Below, in pieces: positions 8,229-17,455 of a stretch of DNA of 64,000 nt. This DNA is from Bradyrhizobium vignae (GTDB taxonomy: Bacteria; Pseudomonadota; Alphaproteobacteria; Rhizobiales; Xanthobacteraceae): contig NZ_RDQF01000003.1 in the NCBI RefSeq assembly GCF_004114425.1, positions 124,001-188,000 of the forward strand, in the 5' to 3' direction. Below the pieces are notes generated by a model that worked only from the letters and a program-made list of their open reading frames with translations, did no database searches and was not told where the DNA came from. Position 1 is the stretch's first letter. Every line of letters begins with the position of its first letter. Both the position numbers and the translations under genes were made by a program.

Positions 8229-8351
8229 GGCGGAATAGCTTCAGGTTGGATCCATCTCCGCGGGAGAGATCGCGCCCATCGAGTCGCCCCGGACGACAGG
8301 CTCCGGCGCGGGTGAGGCTTTCTCCTCTCGGCCGGTCCCATCGCGGAAGCA

Positions 8352-8385
8352 CCCTCTCCCGCAAGCGACCGCAAGCGGGAGAGGG
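8352..8385. terminator. GC-rich hairpin between convergent genes
   Basis: CCCTCTCCCGC (8352-8362) and GCGGGAGAGGG (8375-8385) are exact 11-bp inverted repeats around a 12-nt loop. The hairpin sits between the convergent YbaK-like gene and the small secreted protein gene, so it could end both transcripts. There is no T-run, and it may instead be one of the genome's palindromic repeat units. Confidence 0.5.
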
Positions 8386-8458
8386 AGCGCACCTCCGCCG
8401 TCGCAGCGATCGAGCCTCATTTGGTTCGCGCTATAGCTTTCGCGCGCTATAGCCAGTT

Positions 8459-8797
8459 CTAGTCGTCCTCGTCGTAACGCGGGTACGCGGGCGGCGCGGT
8501 GTTGTAGCGCGGCGGAGGCACGATGCGGTTGCGCGGGACTGGCTGCCGCGGCTGACCCTGATTGTTCGACTGGAACACCGCGCGGCACCCGCTCGAGAGC
8601 TGCGGCGTGTTCTGTTGCAAGCAGGCCACGATACGGTTCACGTCCGGAATCTGATCGCTGCACAGCCGCCACACATCGGGCGTGCAGGCCATCTGCTGCT
8701 CCATGGTCCCGCGATATTCCTGGGCGGACGCAGCGCTCTGCGCCAAGACGCCGCCCACCGCGAGCGCCACACCTAGCGCGATCCGCTCTGTTCGCAT
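8459..8797 (-). CDS. Secreted cysteine-rich hypothetical protein
   Basis: A 112-residue protein with a signal peptide ending SASAQE near residue 26. The mature part has four cysteines in CTPDVWRLC and IVACLQQNTPQLSSGC, resembling a single unit of the eukaryotic Golgi GLG1 cysteine-rich repeat, and then a proline- and arginine-rich tail ending YDEDD. I believe this type is common in Bradyrhizobium, with no known function. Two disulphides are likely in the periplasm. Confidence 0.7.
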   Translation of the reverse strand: MRTERIALGVALAVGGVLAQSAASAQEYRGTMEQQMACTPDVWRLCSDQIPDVNRIVACLQQNTPQLSSGCRAVFQSNNQGQPRQPVPRNRIVPPPRYNTAPPAYPRYDEDD

Positions 8798-8982
8798 GTC
8801 CAGATCCTTCTCACGTCTCTCGAATTGTCTTCAATCAACGAGACGCGAGCTTGTTCTGGACCAACAACAAAATGTGAAAAACGCAGTTGGAACCTATCCA
8901 CCTTATCGATCCTCTTCACCGCCGCGATCAGGCGCGTGCTATCGGCCGCGGCCTGCGCGACGGGGCGTTGAGGCCGGTCGTC

Positions 8983-9918
8983 CTACGACGCCCTAGCCCT
9001 GCCGCGCGTCCGTCGCTTGCACGTGCCCGGCAGCTTCGCTGCGAGAAAATCGCCGAGCGCTTCCACGCGCGCGGGGCGCGGGCCGCCGGGCGGCGTCACC
9101 AGATGCACGGCGCCTTCGGCCTGCTTCCAGTCCTTCAGGATGACTTCGACCTCGCCGGACGAGATCGCCTCGCCGACGATGAACTCGGGCAGCTCGGCGA
9201 TGCCGAGGCCCGCGATCAGCGCCGGCATCACGGCTTCGCCGTTGTTGACGCGCAGCTGGCCGCCCGGGCGCACGCTCGCCTGCTCGCCGGCCGAGTTGGT
9301 GTAGTGCCAGACGTTGGGCGTGGAGAGATAGGCGTAGCTGAAGCATTTGTGCTGGGCGAGATGCATTGGATGCGTCGGCCTGCCGTAACGCTTCAGATAT
9401 GAAGGCGCGGCGACCGTGTAGCGCGGCATGGTGAAGAGCCGCCGTGCGATCAGCGATGAGTCCGGTAGCCGCGCGATCCGCACCGCCATGTCGAAACCCT
9501 CGCCGATCAGGTCGACGGTCGCATCGCTCAAATGCAGATCGACCGACACCTCCGGATAGGTCTCGAAAAATTCGGGCAGCAGCGGCGCCACGGCCTTGAT
9601 GCCGAACGTCATGGGAACGGCGAGCCGCACCAGGCCGCGCGGCGCCATCGACTGCGCCAGCGCTTCGTTCTCGGCGGCCTCGCCGTCGGCCAAAAGGCGC
9701 GTCGCGCGTTCGGCCAGCTTGTGGCCGGCATCGGTCAGCGCGAGCCGGCGCGAGGTGCGGTTAAACAGCCGCGCGCCGAGCCGCTCTTCCAGCCGCGTGA
9801 CCGCCTTGGATACCGTGGCCTTGGACATGAGGAGCTCGCTAGCGGCCCCCGCAAATGACCGTAATTCCACGACTTTTGCGAAGATCGCGAGCGCTTCGAA
9901 GTCTGGGAGCTTTGCCAT
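8983..9918 (-). CDS. LysR family transcriptional regulator
   Basis: A 311-residue LysR protein. The N-terminal helix-turn-helix spans about residues 8-66 (LRSFAGAASELLMSKATVSK), followed by a type-2 periplasmic-binding effector domain with the usual FDMAVRIA segment. The start at 9918 (MAKLPDF) begins right before the DNA-binding domain; the frame is open further but not coding-like. It diverges from an SDR gene with a 118-bp gap, and the SDR-pirin-WrbA set is the likely target. Confidence 0.88.
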   Translation of the reverse strand: MAKLPDFEALAIFAKVVELRSFAGAASELLMSKATVSKAVTRLEERLGARLFNRTSRRLALTDAGHKLAERATRLLADGEAAENEALAQSMAPRGLVRLAVPMTFGIKAVAPLLPEFFETYPEVSVDLHLSDATVDLIGEGFDMAVRIARLPDSSLIARRLFTMPRYTVAAPSYLKRYGRPTHPMHLAQHKCFSYAYLSTPNVWHYTNSAGEQASVRPGGQLRVNNGEAVMPALIAGLGIAELPEFIVGEAISSGEVEVILKDWKQAEGAVHLVTPPGGPRPARVEALGDFLAAKLPGTCKRRTRGRARAS

Positions 9919-9946
9919 CGGTGCCGGTCCATGTAGGGCAATCAAG

Positions 9947-9961
9947 GAAACAATGAGTTTC
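9947..9961. promoter_or_regulatory. Possible LysR-binding inverted repeat
   Basis: GAAAC-AATGA-GTTTC forms a 15-bp interrupted palindrome 29 bp upstream of the LysR start, in the space shared with the divergent SDR. Its size fits the T-N11-A LysR box type. Confidence 0.4.
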
Positions 9962-10036
9962 AACAGTTTCTATTTCTATACCACAGACGAAGGCTTATCC
10001 AAGGCCCATCAGAAATTCAGGACATGGAGAAATCCA

Positions 10037-10789
10037 ATGACCAAGAAGCTCTCCGGCAAGGTTGCCCTCGTCACCGGCGGCTCGCGCGGCATCGGCGCAG
10101 CCTCCGCCCGCGCGCTCGCCGATGCAGGCGCGGATGTCGCCATCAGCTATGTCGCCTCGCCCGACAAGGCGGAGGCCGTCGTTGCTGAATTGAAGGCGAA
10201 GGGCGTCAAGGCGCGTGCCTTCAAGGCCGACCAGGCCTCCGCGAAGGACGTGACACAGCTCGTCAACGATGTCGCCAGGGAATTCGGCCATCTCGACATC
10301 CTCGTCAACAATGCCGGCGTCGCCGCCGGCGGGGCGATCGACGATCCCAAGGCCGACGTGGACGCGCTTGCCCGTCAGGACGCCATCAACGTGCACGGTG
10401 TGATCGCGGCGATCCGCGCCGCCTCGCAATTGATGGGTGAAGGCGGCCGGATCGTCACTGTCGGCTCGATGCTCGCCGACCGCGCCTCGTTCCCGGGTCT
10501 TGCCGACTACGTCGCCACCAAAGCGGCCGTGGTCGGTTACACCAAGGGCGCGGCGCGCGACCTCGGCGCGCGCGGGATCACGGTGAACGTGGTGCAGCCC
10601 GGCTCGATCGACACCGACATGAATCCGAAGGACGGCGGCGAGTTCGCCGAGGCCCAGCGCAAGCAGCACGCGCTGCAGCGCTTCGGCCGCCCCGAGGAAG
10701 TCGCCGCCGGCGTCGTGTTCCTCGCAAGTCCGGAAGCCTCCTTCGTCACCGGCACGGTGCTCAATGTCGACGGCGGGTTCGGTGCCTGA
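10037..10789 (+). CDS. SDR family oxidoreductase (FabG-like)
   Basis: A 250-residue classical SDR with GGSRGIG near residue 14, NNAGVA, GSM at the catalytic serine and YVATK with Tyr and Lys, ending VDGGFGA. It is close to the FabG/3-oxoacyl reductase type in layout, but its position behind a LysR regulator and ahead of pirin and wrbA suggests a redox or quinone-stress role rather than fatty acid synthesis. The ATG at 10037 is the natural start; the frame upstream overlaps the LysR gene on the other strand. Confidence 0.88.
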   Translation: MTKKLSGKVALVTGGSRGIGAASARALADAGADVAISYVASPDKAEAVVAELKAKGVKARAFKADQASAKDVTQLVNDVAREFGHLDILVNNAGVAAGGAIDDPKADVDALARQDAINVHGVIAAIRAASQLMGEGGRIVTVGSMLADRASFPGLADYVATKAAVVGYTKGAARDLGARGITVNVVQPGSIDTDMNPKDGGEFAEAQRKQHALQRFGRPEEVAAGVVFLASPEASFVTGTVLNVDGGFGA

Positions 10790-10827
10790 TCCGAACCGCC
10801 ACCCTTTCAAGCCAAGGAATTGCACAG

Positions 10828-11526
10828 ATGATCGAACTCAGACCTTTCGCAAAGCTCGGCGGCGCCGATCACGGCTGGCTCAAGGCCAAGCATCATTTCT
10901 CCTTCGCCAGCCACTATGATCCGAACAATATGGGCCACGGCGCCTTGCGGGTGTGGAACGACGACGAGATCGCGCCGAACACCGGCTTTCCCGCCCATCC
11001 CCACGCCAACATGGAGATCATCACCTATGTTCGTGAAGGTGCGATCACCCATCAGGACAGCCTCGGCAACGAGGGCCGGACTGAAGCCGGCGACGTGCAG
11101 GTGATGAGCGCCGGCAGCGGCATCCGCCATTCCGAGTACAATCTGGAGCCGACCAGGACGCGGATCTTCCAGATTTGGATCGAGCCGACCGAGCGCGGCG
11201 GACAGCCGACCTGGGGCTCGAAGCCGTTCCCGAAGGCGGACCGCTCCGGCAAGCTCGTCACCATCGCGAGCGGCTTCGAGGATGATACGGACGCATTGCC
11301 GATCCGCGCCGACGCGCGGGTGCTCGCCACCACGCTGAAGGCGGGCGAGAGCGCGGAGTACGAGCCGCAGAAATCGCGGCATCTCTACCTCGTGCCGGCG
11401 GCTGGTTCCGTCGAGATCAATCGCATCCGCGTCAATGCCCGCGACGGCGCCGCGATCCGCGATGAGGCGAGGCTGAAGATCACGGCGCTGGAAGACTCCG
11501 AGCTCGTGCTCGTCGACGCGGCTTAG
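10828..11526 (+). CDS. Pirin family protein (YhhW-like)
   Basis: A 232-residue bicupin. The metal ligands of pirins are visible: His57 and His59 in AHPHANMEI, and a later His and Glu in IRHSEYN. Bacterial members such as YhhW have quercetin 2,3-dioxygenase activity; others act as redox sensors. It starts 38 bp after the SDR, so the two are probably cotranscribed. Confidence 0.88.
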   Translation: MIELRPFAKLGGADHGWLKAKHHFSFASHYDPNNMGHGALRVWNDDEIAPNTGFPAHPHANMEIITYVREGAITHQDSLGNEGRTEAGDVQVMSAGSGIRHSEYNLEPTRTRIFQIWIEPTERGGQPTWGSKPFPKADRSGKLVTIASGFEDDTDALPIRADARVLATTLKAGESAEYEPQKSRHLYLVPAAGSVEINRIRVNARDGAAIRDEARLKITALEDSELVLVDAA

Positions 11527-11544
11527 CGCACACACGAACTCGTC

Positions 11545-11627
11545 ATGCCCGGCCTTGAGCCGGGCATCCATCGCCTTCGCAAGGACCTTTTCAAAGAGCG
11601 ATGGGTTGCCGGGTCAAGCCCGGCAAC
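11545..11627. repeat. Three-stem palindromic repeat element
   Basis: Between pirin and wrbA lie hairpin ATGCCCGGC-CTTGA-GCCGGGCAT (11545-11567), an outer pair CCATCGC (11568-11574) / GCGATGG (11598-11604), and hairpin GTTGCCGGG-TCAAG-CCCGGCAAC (11605-11627). It looks like a dispersed bacterial palindromic element of the REP/ERIC kind. It separates pirin from wrbA and could act as a partial terminator. Confidence 0.65.
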
Positions 11628-11668
11628 GACACTGAAAAGGACTCACTCATCACCGAACGGAGACCATC

Positions 11669-12268
11669 ATGACCAAAGTTCTCGTCCTCTATTATTCCGC
11701 CTATGGCCACATCGAGGCGATGGCCAAGGCCGTCGCCGAAGGCGCACGCGAGGCGGGCGCCACCGTCGACATCAAGCGCGTGCCCGAGCTGGTGCCGGCC
11801 GAAGTCGCGAAAGCCTCGCATTACAAGCTCGATCAAGCCGCGCCGGTCGCCAAGATCGAGGACCTCGCTAATTACGACGCGATCATCGTGGGCACCGGCA
11901 CGCGCTTCGGCCGCATGTCCTCGCAGATGGCGAACTTCCTCGACCAGGCCGGCGGGCTCTGGGCCAAGGGCGCATTGCACGGCAAGGTCGGCGGCGCCTT
12001 CACCTCCAGCGCGACCCAGCATGGCGGCCAGGAGACCACGTTGTTCTCGATCATCACCAACCTCCTGCATTTCGGCATGGTGGTGGTCGGCATGAACTAC
12101 GGCTTTGCCGGCCAGATGAAGCTCGACGAGATCACGGGCGGTGCGCCCTACGGCGCCACCACGATCACCGGCGGCGACGGCAGCCGCCAGCCCAGCGCCA
12201 ACGAGCTCGCCGGCGCGCGCTACCAGGGCCGCCAGATCGCGGAGACCGCCAAGAAACTTCATGGCTGA
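11669..12268 (+). CDS. wrbA: NAD(P)H:quinone oxidoreductase, WrbA type
   Basis: A 199-residue flavodoxin-fold protein. The FMN phosphate loop is [12 protein letters not shown] near the N-terminus, [13 protein letters not shown] contacts the flavin, and [12 protein letters not shown] is the WrbA-specific stretch. WrbA reduces quinones by two electrons in the cytoplasm, protecting from redox cycling. It follows SDR and pirin genes on the same strand, after a palindromic repeat, and is followed by a strong hairpin. Confidence 0.93.
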   Translation: MTKVLVLYYSAYGHIEAMAKAVAEGAREAGATVDIKRVPELVPAEVAKASHYKLDQAAPVAKIEDLANYDAIIVGTGTRFGRMSSQMANFLDQAGGLWAKGALHGKVGGAFTSSATQHGGQETTLFSIITNLLHFGMVVVGMNYGFAGQMKLDEITGGAPYGATTITGGDGSRQPSANELAGARYQGRQIAETAKKLHG

Positions 12269-12288
12269 GCTGCATGGCTGATGCGACG

Positions 12289-12320
12289 GGGGCGGCATTC
12301 TCATTCGGGAATGCCGCCCC
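12289..12320 (+). terminator. Hairpin after wrbA
   Basis: GGGGCGGCATTC (12289-12300) and GAATGCCGCCCC (12309-12320) are exact 12-bp arms around an 8-nt loop, 20 bp after the wrbA stop. There is no U-tract, but position and strength fit a terminator. Confidence 0.65.
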
Positions 12321-12533
12321 ATCTCCTATCGGGATTTTCGACAAAGAACGATACGAATGGCCTTCGAACTCTTGTTGATCGCGCAGATGATCCGCAAGCC
12401 TGCACAGGCGCTGGCGCGGCGCTGGTATTGCCGCAGCCTATTCCGCGCCTCGCGCGGCCGGTTTCGCTGCGCCAGTTGCACTGGCTCGTGAGGTCTGCTT
12501 GGACGATGAAAACGCCGCACGCTGCGGCACGTT

Positions 12534-13676
12534 CTATCGCTGCTTGCCCATCGCCTTCGCCGCGAGGGAGGCAAGCTTAGGATAGCGGCGCAAGCCCTGC
12601 GCGGCATGATCGCGCCAGGCGTAGGGCAGACCGCGCCAGGACAACGCGACGCTCGCATCGGTCAGCGGCACCCGCTCGGCGCCGAAGCGGCGCTTGTAGG
12701 CTTGATTGCCGATGCTGAGATCGAACCGGCGCACGCCTTGCGCATGCAGCGCCGCCATGGTGCGCTCGGTGACGAGAAGACCCGGCGAACAGCTCGACCA
12801 TGCATCGCCGGCGTGACTGATACGCAGCAGGAAATAGGTCGCGCCATGCTTGACGCCGAGCGCGGTGCCGACGACGCCTGCGTCGCACACCAGCGCCGAG
12901 ACCACGGCATAGCCTTTCGCAAGGCCTTGGCGGACGACCTCGCGATAGAATCTCGCATGAGTCTCGTCGTTGAGAACGAACGGCGAGCCGAGCTTTTGCA
13001 TGCGCGCCTGTTGCTGGACATCCATCACATCCAGCAGCTCATGCGCACGCGCGACATCCGCGGCGACCTCGAACCGCGCACCTGGATGACGGCTGAGGAC
13101 CCGCCAGCAGCGCCGCATCTGCAGCCGCTTGATCGAGGCCTGATAGTCGTCATAGTCATCGCCCATCAACACGAGATTGCCATTGAGCGAGGAGGAGCCG
13201 ATCCGGCCGAGCGACACCAGCGGATTCGGCTTGCCGCCGACCTCGGCCGGCATCTTCTTCAGGCGGAGCAGATCGAAACGGTCGGGCAGCGCGCGCAACG
13301 CGCCGATCAGCGCCCTGGTGATCGCATCCGTCGCCCCCGCGTCCAACGCGGCATCGAGCGCCAGGATCGGCGCGTTGTTGTCGGAGACGCCGAGATCCGC
13401 GAATTCGACAATCCGGATGCCGCGCCTGACATGGCTGATCATCGGCACAACCGCGATATCCCTGCCCGTGGCGAAATCGGAGATCACGGCGATCAGCGGA
13501 GCGACGTCGTGAAACGCCTCGTACCAGGCGCCGAGCCAGTCAACATGCTGGAACGCGGTGCGGTACCCGGCGTTCAGGCGCGAGGCCGCGTGCTGCCAGT
13601 CACGGAGGAAATCGACTGCGATTCCCGACGTGCTGGACACCTGGCCGTCATATTGCTCGACGCTGAGAAACGTCAT
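12534..13676 (-). CDS. CelD/BcsL-like GNAT-fold acyltransferase, polysaccharide cluster
   Basis: A 380-residue protein with the double GNAT layout of FemAB/CelD-like proteins. It has an N-terminal half with the FQHVDWLGAWYEAF motif and a C-terminal GNAT half containing VVSALVCDAGVVGTALGV and GVRRFDLSIGNQAYKRRFGA, where the FDLSxGxxxYKxxF pattern is characteristic. Such proteins sit in exopolysaccharide and cellulose loci and are thought to acylate sugar residues; the substrate is not known. It is the most downstream minus-strand gene of the surface-polysaccharide cluster. Confidence 0.75.
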   Translation of the reverse strand: MTFLSVEQYDGQVSSTSGIAVDFLRDWQHAASRLNAGYRTAFQHVDWLGAWYEAFHDVAPLIAVISDFATGRDIAVVPMISHVRRGIRIVEFADLGVSDNNAPILALDAALDAGATDAITRALIGALRALPDRFDLLRLKKMPAEVGGKPNPLVSLGRIGSSSLNGNLVLMGDDYDDYQASIKRLQMRRCWRVLSRHPGARFEVAADVARAHELLDVMDVQQQARMQKLGSPFVLNDETHARFYREVVRQGLAKGYAVVSALVCDAGVVGTALGVKHGATYFLLRISHAGDAWSSCSPGLLVTERTMAALHAQGVRRFDLSIGNQAYKRRFGAERVPLTDASVALSWRGLPYAWRDHAAQGLRRYPKLASLAAKAMGKQR

Positions 13677-13755
13677 CCGCAGGGCATACGATTACTGAAT
13701 GTTTCCAGATGGACTATGTTTCGTTGCAGACTACAAGCAACGTCGTTGCTCAGCG

Positions 13756-15099
13756 TTATTCGATCTGCTCGACGCATTGGAACCTCGCCAGGAAGTGCAG
13801 GCCGGCCACGGCTAGGGCGAACATGAACCAGATTGGATTCTGCCGTTCGAGCAGGAAGGTCTCGGTGGCGCCGTAGTACAGGCCGAACAGCCACACCGTC
13901 AGGAACAGCTTGGCCAATGCGCCACTGCGGCTGTGAGCCTGGGCCGTCTGGAAATTGGCGAGCGGGGCGAGCACGAACACGAGGATCACGAGCATCAATC
14001 CCGGCAAGCCGATGGTGACCGCGAGATCGAGATAGCTGTTGTGGCTGTGCGCCGCGGACGTCGCCCATTCGGCGCCTTGGGTGGTCTGCCGCGCACTTAC
14101 GTCGTCCCAGAACGCTGCATAGCCGTGACCGATGATCGGCTTCTCGGCCACGGCCGCAAGCGCGAACTCCCATATCGCGGACCGTCCGGTGAAGGTGGGA
14201 TCGAGCGGAAGCAGCCGCGTCATCGCCCCGAGCGCCGGGCTGAGGACACTGCCGACCGTCAACAGGTTCATCGCAACCAGCGGCACGAAGCAGATGATTC
14301 GCTTCAGCCACAGGCCTGGCGTGACATAGACTAGCGAGGCGAGAGCGTAGATCGCAAGGCACAGCACCGACGACGTCTTGCCGCCGGTGAAGATCAGGAA
14401 TGTGCCGGCCAGCACGGCGATCGCGGGTCCCATCACGAACGAGCCCACGGCGGACAGGTAGATGCCGACATAGACCAGGATGGTCATCACGGCCGAGGCG
14501 ATGTTCTTGTGGCCAAAGCTGCCGCGCCAGTCGCCGGCAAGGTGCGGCTCGGTGACGTCGAGGGCCGTGTGGATTGAATATTGCGGCGCGAGGAAGACGC
14601 CGAGATAACAAGGCGCGAGCAGCACGAGCGCGGCGGCCCCCAGGCAAAGGTTGAAGCTGCGCTGGGTCGGCGGCAGCAACGGCAACACGACGGCGAGCGA
14701 CGTCACGCTGGCCGCAAGCACGAATCGCTGGATCGAAACGCCGCGACTCTCGGAGAAGACGATATTGATCACCAGCCAGCCCAGAAGACAAAGATGAAGC
14801 GGCGTCAGCAGGCTCTTCAGCGCGGGTGCATCCGAGGCGGCGACACACAGCACCGCGACCGCAGCCAGGAGGCCCCAGGAGATATAGGTCAGCGCCATTC
14901 GTCCGCCGACGATGGTGGTGACGTCGGGATTGCGCAGGTCCGGGAATGGATCGAGCGTCACCAGGACCAGCAGCAGCGCTCCGACCGCGACGAGGCAGCG
15001 CGCCGCCTGTACGGCATTGAGCCCCGCAAGGCGGTCGCGCAGGACATGGCCCAACGATCGGGCCTCGATGTTGGTCATGTCTGCGGCGCTGCGGTCCAT
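13756..15099 (-). CDS. O-antigen ligase / polysaccharide polymerase-like membrane protein
   Basis: A 447-residue integral membrane protein with about ten or more hydrophobic segments. The Wzy_C/WaaL signature is present: GSFGHKNIAS near residue 195 and a large periplasmic loop ending AHSHNSYLDLAVTIGLPG near residue 350. WaaL joins O-antigen to lipid A core, while Wzy proteins of the same fold polymerise repeat units. In a cluster with an ExoP/Wzz-like co-polymerase, a polymerase role is plausible. The start lies 3 bp after the upstream glycosyltransferase stop, indicating an operon; an alternative ATG is at 15078. Confidence 0.82.
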   Translation of the reverse strand: MDRSAADMTNIEARSLGHVLRDRLAGLNAVQAARCLVAVGALLLVLVTLDPFPDLRNPDVTTIVGGRMALTYISWGLLAAVAVLCVAASDAPALKSLLTPLHLCLLGWLVINIVFSESRGVSIQRFVLAASVTSLAVVLPLLPPTQRSFNLCLGAAALVLLAPCYLGVFLAPQYSIHTALDVTEPHLAGDWRGSFGHKNIASAVMTILVYVGIYLSAVGSFVMGPAIAVLAGTFLIFTGGKTSSVLCLAIYALASLVYVTPGLWLKRIICFVPLVAMNLLTVGSVLSPALGAMTRLLPLDPTFTGRSAIWEFALAAVAEKPIIGHGYAAFWDDVSARQTTQGAEWATSAAHSHNSYLDLAVTIGLPGLMLVILVFVLAPLANFQTAQAHSRSGALAKLFLTVWLFGLYYGATETFLLERQNPIWFMFALAVAGLHFLARFQCVEQIE

Positions 15100-15102
15100 G
15101 AC

Positions 15103-16242
15103 TCAAGACATTTCGTGACGCCGGTGCAGCTTCCGGTCATGGTTCGACTCTTCCGAGCGTCTATCAGCGGGCCCGGCGGAGGTCTGCGACGCCGCGGGCT
15201 CGCGCATGATGCTCAGCGCGATCTCGTAGTATTGCAGCGCCCGTTGCTCCAGCGTGAGATTGTCCAGGATGTAACCGCGCGGATCGAAGTCGCCCGCGGC
15301 GCACCCGGCCCAGAACCTTTCCCAACCCGCCTCGAACCCCGCGATGTCGGTGAACTTGGCACCGCAGCGTTCGTCCCAATACGGCACCGACGACACCGGC
15401 GCGAACCTCACCCGGTGCGGATAGTAATCGGGGTCGCGCCAAGGCCCGCCCGGATCCCAGGCAAACACCGGCACGCCGCTGGACAAGGCCTGCTGATAGG
15501 CGATGCCCTGGCTCTCGCTCTGGCACAGAAAGATCATCGCCCGCGAACGCGCCAGCGCGCCCTGATAGTCCGCTTCCTTGTAGCTGCCATAGCGCAGCTC
15601 GGTGAGCGAGCGACCGTCCTTGAGCAGCCGGGCGCGGATGGGCTCGATCATCTCCTGCGCATAGCGCTCGCGGTCCCAGTGGACCTTGTCGTAGATCAGC
15701 ACATCGACGGCCTTTTGCGATTGCTTCGACGGCGCCCAGAGGTCCGTGTCGATGCCGACGGGCCAGGCCTCCGTATCGGGCCAATGCGGCCGGTACATAT
15801 CGACGTACCAGGGGCCGGGCACCACGACCTTCTTCACCGGCAGACGCTTGAACAGATCGGGGTCGTCGAGCGGATGATTGTGGGCGGCAACGCCGAGCAG
15901 GATCGGATTCTTCCACGCGAACTTGTCGAGCAGGAAGGTCCGGCCGATGATGCAGGCGAGCTCGTCGGGATGCTCGGCGATATGACCGTAGTCGTTGACG
16001 CGGTAGCGGATGCCGAGCCGGTCGAGTCCGGCACAGAGATTGAGAAACACGCGGAGCTGGCCGCTCATGCGCGGTTCGCCGAGCAGCAACCGGCGAGCCA
16101 TGCGCCGCAGGTGCCGGTCGCCGGGAAACCAACGATCGTCCTTGTCCTCATAAAAGAGGTTCAGGATCATCGCATCGGGGTCGTGTTCGAACGTCTTTGC
16201 GGGCACTGGATCCATCCGCGGCAGCCAAGCGCATTGTCGCAT
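15103..16242 (-). CDS. Glycosyltransferase (GT-B-like), polysaccharide cluster
   Basis: A protein of up to 379 residues. The C-terminal half contains SRAMIFLCQSESQGIAYQQAL followed by SGVPVFAWDPGG, the layout of GT-B family glycosyltransferases where the ESxG region binds the sugar nucleotide. No signal peptide. Start is uncertain: ATGs at 16242, 16215 and 16170 are all in frame, and the one before ILNLFYEDKDD (16170) may be nearest to the folded domain. It is directly upstream of the polymerase-like gene on the same strand. Confidence 0.75.
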   Translation of the reverse strand: MRQCAWLPRMDPVPAKTFEHDPDAMILNLFYEDKDDRWFPGDRHLRRMARRLLLGEPRMSGQLRVFLNLCAGLDRLGIRYRVNDYGHIAEHPDELACIIGRTFLLDKFAWKNPILLGVAAHNHPLDDPDLFKRLPVKKVVVPGPWYVDMYRPHWPDTEAWPVGIDTDLWAPSKQSQKAVDVLIYDKVHWDRERYAQEMIEPIRARLLKDGRSLTELRYGSYKEADYQGALARSRAMIFLCQSESQGIAYQQALSSGVPVFAWDPGGPWRDPDYYPHRVRFAPVSSVPYWDERCGAKFTDIAGFEAGWERFWAGCAAGDFDPRGYILDNLTLEQRALQYYEIALSIMREPAASQTSAGPADRRSEESNHDRKLHRRHEMS

Positions 16243-16453
16243 GGGGACGCCTGTCGCACTCTTCCAAATTTGCCACAGGCTTAATGCCAGTGGCTTAACG
16301 CTATTCTACGAAACCAGGCGGCGCACAGGCCTTCCCGGCAATGGGTTGACCACAATGCGGGTATCATCCGCGGGATGCCGGGCTTGCGATCGCCAGCGTT
16401 GCCAGTGCGGCAGACAGGTCCCGGTTAACAGATCATTACAGGCGAGCCGTAGC

Positions 16454-17440
16454 TTGATCACCGCCGAAGACGTTCTCGAACTGCCGGCCGCCTCCCGCGC
16501 GGCAGCGCCAGCGCGCCTCCCGCTTCAGATCGGCGCCGCCAATTCGGTGTCCGTCGTGATTCCCGCCAAGAACGCTGCAGCCTATGTCGGCGAAACCCTC
16601 GCCAGCGCACTGGCGCAACGCGAGGTGACCGAGGTGATCGTCGTGGACGACGGCTCGACCGACGAAACCATTGCGATCGTCCGGGACGTGCGTGACTCGC
16701 GGCTGCGCTTCATCCACAACGATTCCGCAGGCGTCTCGGCGGCGCGCAATCTCGGGGCCCGGCATGCGAACGGTGAGTGGCTGCTCTTCCTCGATGCCGA
16801 CGACCGCCTGCGCCCCGGCGCGGTGGCGGCGCTGCTTTCGGCAGCGCGCGGTGCTCCGCGCGCGGTTCTCGTCTACGGCGACTACAACACGATCGACAGC
16901 GAGGGGCGGCAGATCGGCCGGCGCGACCTGCTGAAGGGACGCCGCAAACCATCCGGCGACGTGCTGGTGCGGCTCACGGCCGGGAACTTCATCGTCAACG
17001 GTGGCGTCGTGCTCACCCGTGCGGAGGCTTTCCGCGCCATCGGCGGTTTCGACGTCTCTCTCAGATATTGCGAAGACTGGCATTGCTGGTGCCGGCTTGC
17101 CGCGATCGGCGAGTTCGAATTCGCGCCAAAGCTTCTGCTGGATTATCGCCTGCACACGGCCAATACGATGAACGCGGCGGCGCGAACCCCGCAGGATTTC
17201 TTGCCGGCGGTCGCACGTATCTTCGATGACGGGTTGATCCTGGCGAGACTCCCCGAGGGCGCGGCGCGTGGGTTGCGCCGGGCTGCCGAGATTCATCTCG
17301 TCACCTATTCGGCGATGCAAGCGATTCGCTTCGGCAGACATCGCCAAGCCTTCGCCTATCTCGCGATGATCGGCCGGCGGTCGCTCAAATCGCTGCCACG
17401 CTCCGCAATCCGGGTCGCCCTCGCCCGTTTCGGCATCTAG
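16454..17440 (+). CDS. Glycosyltransferase family 2
   Basis: A GT-A family 2 enzyme. The nucleotide-sugar motifs SVVIPAKNAAAYVG, VVDDGSTDETI and FLDADDRLRPGA are all near the N-terminus, with a later YCEDWHCWCRLA containing the ED motif. It transfers a sugar from a nucleotide donor during surface-polysaccharide repeat-unit assembly on the cytoplasmic face. The start is unclear: I chose the TTG at 16454 (MITAEDV) because the in-frame sequence before it is cysteine-rich and non-coding in character; ATGs at 16355 and 16241 are alternatives. Confidence 0.82.
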   Translation: MITAEDVLELPAASRAAAPARLPLQIGAANSVSVVIPAKNAAAYVGETLASALAQREVTEVIVVDDGSTDETIAIVRDVRDSRLRFIHNDSAGVSAARNLGARHANGEWLLFLDADDRLRPGAVAALLSAARGAPRAVLVYGDYNTIDSEGRQIGRRDLLKGRRKPSGDVLVRLTAGNFIVNGGVVLTRAEAFRAIGGFDVSLRYCEDWHCWCRLAAIGEFEFAPKLLLDYRLHTANTMNAAARTPQDFLPAVARIFDDGLILARLPEGAARGLRRAAEIHLVTYSAMQAIRFGRHRQAFAYLAMIGRRSLKSLPRSAIRVALARFGI

Positions 17441-17455
17441 TCCGTCGCCGCCGCA

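Noticed and set aside
9596..10036. N-terminal extension of the SDR at 10037
   Set aside because: The extension overlaps the LysR gene on the other strand, and the SDR domain begins normally at 10037.
11545..11627. Possible CRISPR or tRNA-like structure
   Set aside because: The stems differ from each other, there are no regular spacers, and no anticodon or acceptor arm fits a tRNA.
14581..16284. 567-codon plus-strand open frame opposite the polymerase and glycosyltransferase genes
   Set aside because: It spans two genes with recognisable motifs on the minus strand, and its own translation is low-complexity Arg/His/Gln-rich.
16241..16453. N-terminal extension of the GT2 at 16454
   Set aside because: The extension is Cys- and Arg-rich without similarity to GT2 proteins and overlaps the promoter region; not fully excluded because no perfect ribosome site marks 16454.
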